Source: an uncultured Eubacteriales bacterium (GTDB taxonomy: Bacteria > Bacillota > Clostridia > UMGS1883). From it: 26,986 nucleotides of DNA. Position numbers and translations under genes: made by a program. The stretch is taken from the NCBI GenBank assembly GCA_905195005.1, contig CAJJUC010000012.1, positions 1-26,986 on the forward strand. Reading direction: 5' to 3'. Under the pieces are notes generated by a model. It worked only from the letters and a program-made list of their open reading frames with translations. It did no database searches and was not told the origin of the DNA. Positions 15,734-21,931 of this stretch are shown piece after piece. Within the stretch, counting starts at the first letter, position 1. Each line of letters opens with the position of its first letter.

Positions 15734-18316
15734 CTACAGCATTTTCTGAAGCTCATACAGCTTATTGAGCGCTTCGATCGGGGTGAGCGTTGTTATATCA
15801 ATCGCGCGCAGAGCATCAGTCACGGCATTTGATTCCATACTCATAAAATCAAACTGCGCGCTTTCCTCTGCCTTTTCGGCTATCTTTTTACCCTCAGCAA
15901 GCGCGGAATCTCCTTTTTCAACGCCATTAAGAACGCTTTTGGCGCGCTTTATCACGCTGCCGGGAACGCCGGCAAGCTTTGCAACTTCAATTCCGAAGCT
16001 GTCGTCCGTGCCGCCGCGCACAATTTTGCGGAGAAAGGTTATATCATCGCCGCGTTTTTTGCAGGCGGTGTTGTAATTGACAATCCCGAAAACCTCACCC
16101 TCGAGCGCCGTCAGCTCGTGATAATGAGTGGCAAAAAGAGTTTTCGCGCCGATGTGCTTAACAATATGCTCTATAACCGCCCATGCAATCGAAAGTCCGT
16201 CAAAGGTGCTTGTACCCCTCCCGATTTCATCGAGTATGCAAAGGCTTTTTTTCGTTGCGTTTTTCAGGATATAGCTTACCTCATTCATTTCAAGCATAAA
16301 TGTGCTCTGTCCCGATGCAAGATCATCCGAAGCGCCTATTCTTGTGAATATTTTATCAATTATTCCGCATTCGCAGCTGTCCGCCGGAACGAACGAGCCA
16401 ATCTGCGCCATCAGCGCAATAAGCGCCGTCTGCCGCATATATGTCGACTTGCCTGCCATGTTCGGTCCCGTTATGATTGCGGCGCGGTTCTCCTTGCAGT
16501 CAAGCAGAGTGTCGTTCGGGACGAAAAGACTGTCGCGCAGCATTTTTTCAACCACCGGATGCCTGCCGCCCTTGATTTCAAGGCGGTCGGAAACGGTTAT
16601 CTGCGGCTTTGTATAGTTATTTTTCACAGCTGCCTCGGCGAGCGAATAAAGCACGTCCGTCATGCCGATTGCGTGCGCCGTTTTCGAAATGCGCTCCATT
16701 TCATCGCACACGCGGCGGCGGATTTTCACAAATTCATCATATTCGAGCTGCACAAGCCGCTCCCCTGCGCCGATAACAGTGTTTTCGATTTCCTTAAGCT
16801 CCGCCGTTATATAGCGTTCGCCGTTCGTAATCGTCTGCTTTCTTATATAGTCATCTGGAACCTTTGAAAGCTGTGAGGCCGATACTTCAATAAAATATCC
16901 GAAAACCTTGTTGAACTTGACCTTCAGATTCTTTATTCCCGTGCGCTCCTTTTCTCGCGCTTCAAGCCCCGTGATATAGCTTCTTCCGTCCGTTGCGGCG
17001 CTGCGGAGCTTATCGATTTCTTCGTTAAAGCCCTCGCGGATAAGCCCGCCGTCACGCAGGGATATGGGCGGCTCCTCCGTTATGCCGCGTTCAAGCAGGT
17101 CGTGCAAATCGTCAAGCGTGTCAAGCGATGCCGCCTGTGTTGACAGAAGCACGCTGCGTGCGCGCGCCAAAAGCTTTGAAATGTGAGGCAGTCTTGAAAA
17201 AGAGCTGCGCAGCGCGGCAAGATCGCGCGCGTTCGCCGTTCCGAGCGACACGCGGCTCATAATCCGCTCAATGTCGTTTATTCCGCAAAGCGCTTCACCC
17301 AATTCGTCGCGCCATTCAAGATTATTTACAAGCTCCTCCACGCTGCAAAGGCGGTTATTGATTGCCGCCGCATTCACCAGCGGACGAAGAATCCACTGTT
17401 TCAGCATTCTTGCGCCGATTGACGTTTTGGTGTTGTCAAGCACCCACAAAAGACTGCCGCGGCGGCTTTTGTCGCGCATGGTTTCAACAAGCTCCAGATT
17501 GCGCTGGCACGAGGTGTCAAGGTCGACAAATTCCTGCGATGTATATACATTAATTTCCCTTATATGCGTCAGCTGCGCTTTCTGCGTTTCGAGCAGATAA
17601 TCAATCAGCGCCGCGGTTGAAGTCAGCAAAAGCGGATCGGTTATATCCGAGCTGTTTGAAAGCTGCATGGAAACTTTTTCGCGCGCGTCCTTTTTCACAT
17701 CGTCCGCGTTGTAGAAAAACGCGAGAGCCGAAGTGCGACTTTTGATATATTCATCAATACGGCGGCTTTTGCCGCCGCTGCCGCCGATTGCAATTTCAAC
17801 CGGCGCAAAGCGCGACAGCTCGCTTAAAAGCTTGTCGCACTCAATATCCCCGTTAAGAACCGTTCCGAGCATTTCACCGGTTGAAACATCCGCAAAGGTA
17901 ACGGCGCAGTCAGCCCCCTCGCGACAGATGCTTGCCATGTAGTTCGTTTTGCGCGCGTCGAGCAGAGAATCGTCTAAAATTGTTCCGGGAGTTACCACGC
18001 GGACTATGCCGCGCTTTACTATTCCCTTCGCCGTTTTCGGATCCTCCATCTGTTCGCAGATGGCAACCTTATGCCCCTTTGCGACAAGGCGCGCTATGTA
18101 CGAATCCGCCGCATGAAACGGAACGCCGCACATCGGTGCACGCTCCTCCTGACCGCAGTCGCGCCCGGTCAGCGTTATTTCAAGCTCCTTGGACGCGAGA
18201 ATTGCATCCTCGAAAAACATTTCATAAAAATCTCCGAGCCGAAACATCAGAATGCAGTCCGCACATTCCTTTTTCACACTCAGATATTGCTTCATCATTG
18301 GAGTAAGCTCAGCCAC
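15734..18316 (-). CDS. mutS: DNA mismatch repair protein MutS, GTG start
   Basis: MutS binds mismatches and small loops. The N-terminal domain begins AELTPMMKQYL and has the mismatch-stacking Phe-x-Glu (GDFYEMF, residues 30-32). The ATPase has Walker A GPNMAGKST at about 617-625, DEIGRGTS near 696 and THYHEL. I set the start at the GTG at 18316, giving 860 residues. This gives the family-typical N-terminus, with AGGA 9 bases upstream. The ATG at 18343 has GGAGG directly touching it, with no spacer, and would overlap the ylbF stop. The mutS-mutL pair is complete and seems functional. Confidence 0.94.
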   Translation of the reverse strand: MAELTPMMKQYLSVKKECADCILMFRLGDFYEMFFEDAILASKELEITLTGRDCGQEERAPMCGVPFHAADSYIARLVAKGHKVAICEQMEDPKTAKGIVKRGIVRVVTPGTILDDSLLDARKTNYMASICREGADCAVTFADVSTGEMLGTVLNGDIECDKLLSELSRFAPVEIAIGGSGGKSRRIDEYIKSRTSALAFFYNADDVKKDAREKVSMQLSNSSDITDPLLLTSTAALIDYLLETQKAQLTHIREINVYTSQEFVDLDTSCQRNLELVETMRDKSRRGSLLWVLDNTKTSIGARMLKQWILRPLVNAAAINNRLCSVEELVNNLEWRDELGEALCGINDIERIMSRVSLGTANARDLAALRSSFSRLPHISKLLARARSVLLSTQAASLDTLDDLHDLLERGITEEPPISLRDGGLIREGFNEEIDKLRSAATDGRSYITGLEAREKERTGIKNLKVKFNKVFGYFIEVSASQLSKVPDDYIRKQTITNGERYITAELKEIENTVIGAGERLVQLEYDEFVKIRRRVCDEMERISKTAHAIGMTDVLYSLAEAAVKNNYTKPQITVSDRLEIKGGRHPVVEKMLRDSLFVPNDTLLDCKENRAAIITGPNMAGKSTYMRQTALIALMAQIGSFVPADSCECGIIDKIFTRIGASDDLASGQSTFMLEMNEVSYILKNATKKSLCILDEIGRGTSTFDGLSIAWAVIEHIVKHIGAKTLFATHYHELTALEGEVFGIVNYNTACKKRGDDITFLRKIVRGGTDDSFGIEVAKLAGVPGSVIKRAKSVLNGVEKGDSALAEGKKIAEKAEESAQFDFMSMESNAVTDALRAIDITTLTPIEALNKLYELQKML

Positions 18317-18333
18317 AGCGCTCCGTCCTTTCT

Positions 18334-18723
18334 TTAATGACATCCTCCGCAGCTTGCACAGCTTCCGCTGCAGCCGCCGGGCATTTTCCCGGTTATATGA
18401 AACGATATAATCCCGTTCATTCTGTCAATAACCTCCTGGAAAGTCCTCTGCGCAGCGATATATGCGGAAATATGCCCGTTCTCCATCATTTTTTCGTATG
18501 CCGTTTCAAGCTCGGTGCGGATTTCCTTCATTCTTTCCTCTCCGACCTCGCCTTTATTTATCTCGTCCGCAAGTTTTGTGCGAACGGCGCTGTATTCCTG
18601 CAAAAGACTGAGCGCCTCCGCGTCCTCCTCCTGCTCGCGCTCGGCGGTTTTCAGCGTTTTGTATTCCTCGCTTTCGATAATCGCCTCGCCGAGCTCCTTT
18701 GCCTTTTCATAAATATCAGCCAT
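18334..18723 (-). CDS. YlbF/YmcA family protein with terminal cysteine cluster
   Basis: The 129-residue, mostly helical protein belongs to the YlbF family. In B. subtilis YlbF (RicF), YmcA (RicA) and YaaT form an Fe-S-bearing complex that affects RNase Y activity, and ymcA lies beside the miaB homologue. Here too the gene lies just downstream of miaB, with a 19-base gap. The last twelve residues hold four cysteines (118, 122, 125, 128) and a terminal His in CX3CX2CX2CH spacing, suited to metal or Fe-S binding, which is inference. The ATG at 18723 is chosen because AAGGAG is 7 bases upstream. The longer frame to 18753 would overlap the miaB stop. Confidence 0.82.
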   Translation of the reverse strand: MADIYEKAKELGEAIIESEEYKTLKTAEREQEEDAEALSLLQEYSAVRTKLADEINKGEVGEERMKEIRTELETAYEKMMENGHISAYIAAQRTFQEVIDRMNGIISFHITGKMPGGCSGSCASCGGCH

Positions 18724-18742
18724 GATTTTTCTCCTTTCAGCT

Positions 18743-20143
18743 TCAGCGCTCAAGCTCGCCGCAGAGAATCCACGTTTGAGCGCGCGTTATTTTTACGGGA
18801 ATTATCTGCCCTGCCAAATCGGGCGTTCCCTTGAAATTTACTATCTTATTCGCATAATTCCGCCCCGTCATCATATCGGGATCGTTCTTGCTCGGTCCTT
18901 CAACCAGAACGAGCTCTGTTTTCCCCTCATGCCGCTTGTTCCGCTCAAAGCTTATCTTATTCTGCAAATCAAGCATGCGGCGAAACCTTGCGTTGATTTC
19001 CTCCTCCGATGCGCACGGCTCAAGCTTTGCCGCACGCGTTCCCGTTCTTTTGGAATATATAAATGAAAATATGCTGTCGAACCGTGCCGCGGACAGGATT
19101 TCCTCGGTTTTTTCGAAATCCGCCTCAGTTTCTGTCGGAAAACCGACGATTATATCGGTGGTCAGCGCGATGTCAGGCATAAGCTCCCGCGCTTTTTTAA
19201 CCGTTTTCATATACTGCTCAGCGGTATAACGCCTGTTCATGTCGGCAAGAACCTTGTCGCTGCCCGACTGAAGCGGCAAATGCAGCTGCTTGCATATCTT
19301 TTCCTGCTGCGCCATGGTATAAAGCAGTCTTTCCGAAATATCCTTCGGGTGGCTCGACATAAAGCGAATCCGTTCTATCCCTTCCACCGTGCAGACGCTT
19401 TCGAGCAGCTTTGCAAACGCGTCTTTTTCGCCGCGGTCAAGCCCGTAGGAATTGACGTTCTGCCCGAGGAGCATAACCTCGCGCACGCCGCTTTGTGCAA
19501 GACTTCTCACCTCGCAGAGGATATCCTCCGCCGCGCGGCTTCTTTCCCTGCCGCGCACATAGGGAACAATGCAGTAGGAGCAGAAATTGTTGCACCCATA
19601 CATTACCGACACGAAAGCGCGGCTGCCGCCGTCATGCTTAACGGGAAGTCCTTCGGCAATGCTGCCGCTTCCTCCGATGTCAAGAATGCGTTCACTGTGC
19701 TGAAGCGCCTGCATCAGAAGCTCGGGGAAACGCCACAGCGCATGTGTGCCGAATATCAGGTCAACATGGCGGTACTTTGCCTTGATGCGCGCCGCAATCT
19801 GCTCCTGCTGAACCATGCAGCCGCAGACCGCGATTATCACGCCCGGACGCCGCTCCTTTAAATGCTTGAGTGCGCCAAGATTTCCGAAAACCCTGTCCTC
19901 GGCATTTTCGCGCACGGCGCAGGTGTTAAAGATTATGACGTCGGCTTTTTCGCGCTCGTCCGTCATTTTGTAGCCCATCTGCTCCAGCATACCCGTCAGC
20001 CGCTGTGAGTCGTTCACGTTTTGCTGGCAGCCGTAGGTCTCGACCAGCGCAAAGCGCTCGCCGCCGCTTTTTTTCACAAGCTCCATTATTTCGTTCTGGC
20101 GCGCTATTTCCGCGCCGTCAATGCGTACATTCTGCTCTGACAA
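18743..20143 (-). CDS. miaB: tRNA methylthiotransferase MiaB, TTG start
   Basis: MiaB is a radical-SAM enzyme that adds a methylthio group to i6A37 in tRNA, after MiaA. The 466-residue protein has the N-terminal cluster cysteines C39, C75 and C109, the radical-SAM CX3CX2C at C184, C188 and C191, and a C-terminal TRAM-like segment (about 395-462). The start is TTG at 20143. GGAAG lies about 7 bases upstream and no closer ATG keeps the normal N-terminus, since the first internal Met is residue 20. A 27-base gap separates it from ogg. Its place in the same run as miaA and the YlbF-family gene suits joint tRNA modification. Confidence 0.95.
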   Translation of the reverse strand: MSEQNVRIDGAEIARQNEIMELVKKSGGERFALVETYGCQQNVNDSQRLTGMLEQMGYKMTDEREKADVIIFNTCAVRENAEDRVFGNLGALKHLKERRPGVIIAVCGCMVQQEQIAARIKAKYRHVDLIFGTHALWRFPELLMQALQHSERILDIGGSGSIAEGLPVKHDGGSRAFVSVMYGCNNFCSYCIVPYVRGRERSRAAEDILCEVRSLAQSGVREVMLLGQNVNSYGLDRGEKDAFAKLLESVCTVEGIERIRFMSSHPKDISERLLYTMAQQEKICKQLHLPLQSGSDKVLADMNRRYTAEQYMKTVKKARELMPDIALTTDIIVGFPTETEADFEKTEEILSAARFDSIFSFIYSKRTGTRAAKLEPCASEEEINARFRRMLDLQNKISFERNKRHEGKTELVLVEGPSKNDPDMMTGRNYANKIVNFKGTPDLAGQIIPVKITRAQTWILCGELER

Positions 20144-20170
20144 TCTATTTCTTCCAATCCGTTATATTTT

Positions 20171-20989
20171 TCAGCTTTCCGCGTACTTTCTCCAGTAAAA
20201 CAAATACTGCTGCGCAAATCCGCTGTATGCCCCGAACGCTTTCTCTCCGGCACGCTTTGCGTCGCTTGCCGAAAACTGCTCCGCCATAACGCGCTTTATC
20301 CAAACGTCCGACGGGAACAGGTCATATTTACCGAGCGAGAATAAAAGCACACAGTCGCAAACCTTGTCACCGACGCCGTACAGCTTCAGCAGCTGCTCGC
20401 GCGCCTTACCGGTTTCGCACTTTTCAAGGTCGCTGCCCGATATTTCTCCGCCGGCAACTTTTTTTGCCGCGGAAAGTATATACGGAGCGCGGTATCCGAC
20501 GCCGATTGCGCGGAAATCCTCCTCCGAAAGATGAGCCAGGACCTCCGCGGACGGAAATGCATGAAGCGTTTTCCCGTTAAAGCTTATTTTCTTTCCGTAC
20601 AGCGTGCAAAGCTTTTCCACGCATGAACGGATTTTCGGAATCGAGCTGCGCTGCGATATTATAAACGATATAAGAGTTTCAAAAAATTCCTGGCGCAGAA
20701 TTCTTATTCCTCCGCCGTACTCCACTGCGCGGCGCATTGTGCCGTTCACGGAAACGGCTCTTTTGATTTCCCCGTAATCGCGCCGCACGTCAAGATATTT
20801 TTCCCAGAAATCGGAATAATCCTCCTCGGTGCAGCCGCCGAGCTCAACGTTTGTCCCGTCGGAAGAGATTTTCACCGCTCTGCCTCCGGCAACGCCCGTG
20901 TAGCTCCCGTCGGGCTCCGGGGTCCATCGAAAGCACTGTCCGCAGTCAAAGGTATGGTGCGGAACAAAATCACTTAATTCTATTTTCAC
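20171..20989 (-). CDS. ogg: 8-oxoguanine DNA glycosylase, OGG1-like, GTG start
   Basis: This bifunctional base-excision enzyme removes 8-oxoguanine. The OGG_N-like N-terminal domain (about residues 1-100, with CGQCFRW) precedes the HhH-GPD domain. The hairpin LYGVGDKV gives catalytic Lys209, and FPSDVW gives Asp228. GVGYRAPY with Y166 and R167 (wedge residues) is also present. Oddly, the usual Asn-Asn-Asn of the lesion pocket (SNNNIARI in human OGG1) reads Arg114-Ser115-Ser116 in SQRSSIPKI, and the arginine that touches the estranged cytosine is Lys119. The start is GTG, six bases after the preceding stop, with a weak AAGG site. Catalysis looks intact; lesion or opposite-base preference may differ. 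Confidence 0.9.
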   Translation of the reverse strand: MKIELSDFVPHHTFDCGQCFRWTPEPDGSYTGVAGGRAVKISSDGTNVELGGCTEEDYSDFWEKYLDVRRDYGEIKRAVSVNGTMRRAVEYGGGIRILRQEFFETLISFIISQRSSIPKIRSCVEKLCTLYGKKISFNGKTLHAFPSAEVLAHLSEEDFRAIGVGYRAPYILSAAKKVAGGEISGSDLEKCETGKAREQLLKLYGVGDKVCDCVLLFSLGKYDLFPSDVWIKRVMAEQFSASDAKRAGEKAFGAYSGFAQQYLFYWRKYAES

Positions 20990-20995
20990 GCCGCG

Positions 20996-21931
20996 TCACG
21001 CCTTTCTTTTTCTTATTCTGTCATCAATTGCGCGCAAAAGCTCGCTGCGGTATTCCTCCGCTCCGAAAGCCGCACAGCGCATATCCGCTATCCCGACGCA
21101 GCGGCGCAGCCACGCTGCTGCCGCAGGCGCTTCGGTCTCCGCTTCAAGCATGGCTGCAACGGAAAGGGCAAGCCTTGCAAAGCGCGCATTTCCGTACTCC
21201 GCAAAAGGGAACACCTCGGGTCGGTATATCCGAAGATTTTCGCCCTCGCAGCAAACATATCCCCCGGGATTTCTCATCGAAGCGCCGAGCTGAAGCGAAA
21301 TCGTTCTTCCGCAGCTTATCCCGGCGAGGATAACGTCCGTGAACGGCGTTACGGTAAGATGCTTCCAGATTGCTTCATCGGCCGAAAACCATTCAATATC
21401 AAGATCACGCATCAGGCTTGCCGCCCGCTCAAACTCACGCACGAGCAGTGCGTCCGTTTTATAAATATCCTCATCGGTGCAAACGGAGAGGCGGTTTTTC
21501 CGCGCTGCAGCTCTTTTGCACGCAAGCCTTGCGGCAAACTCCGCATTATGCACCGAAAGCGAAATCCTGCCCTCCGTAGACTCGGAGGTCTTTTCCGAAT
21601 CCGTGTCATAGCACGGGCAGATTATGCACCGCCCGGCAATATAATGAGCATGAACCGACAAATCCAGTTCGCGGCGCATCTGATCCAAATCAGCGCTGTC
21701 CCTTGTGCTGCGGCAGTTCCACAGCACTGCGTCATGGCCTTGTATTTCAGCCGCAACAACGCGCCGTGCCGTTTCGGAACGCGCACACTCGCCGACAACC
21801 AGATGCGAGAGAAAGTCGCACCTTACAGGTTTTCGGAATTTTCGCATAACGCGTTTTATAACGGTTTCCGCAAACTTAAGATCCTCCTCCGCTTCACGCG
21901 TGGATGCAATCAGCAAAACCGACTTACTCAC
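20996..21931 (-). CDS. Degenerate isopropylmalate/isocitrate dehydrogenase-like protein
   Basis: I find no close family from memory, but the 311-residue chain aligns by eye, without gaps in the key part, to beta-decarboxylating dehydrogenases (LeuB/Icd). GHDAVLWNC..RRELDLSVHAH (65-96) resembles the substrate-loop region. DIEWFSADEAIWKHL (178-192) resembles the segment around the LeuB Asp217. DVILAGISCGRTISL (199-213) resembles DVIVTENLFGDILSD, and YGNARFARLALSVAAML (246-262) resembles ANPLATILSAAMML. Two metal-binding aspartates become R209 and L213, and the catalytic lysine appears as Glu154, so enzymatic activity is unlikely. The GTG at 21931 is chosen because GGAG is 9 bases upstream; it overlaps the clp stop by 8 bases. 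A structural or regulatory role is inference. Confidence 0.6.
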   Translation of the reverse strand: MSKSVLLIASTREAEEDLKFAETVIKRVMRKFRKPVRCDFLSHLVVGECARSETARRVVAAEIQGHDAVLWNCRSTRDSADLDQMRRELDLSVHAHYIAGRCIICPCYDTDSEKTSESTEGRISLSVHNAEFAARLACKRAAARKNRLSVCTDEDIYKTDALLVREFERAASLMRDLDIEWFSADEAIWKHLTVTPFTDVILAGISCGRTISLQLGASMRNPGGYVCCEGENLRIYRPEVFPFAEYGNARFARLALSVAAMLEAETEAPAAAAWLRRCVGIADMRCAAFGAEEYRSELLRAIDDRIRKRKA

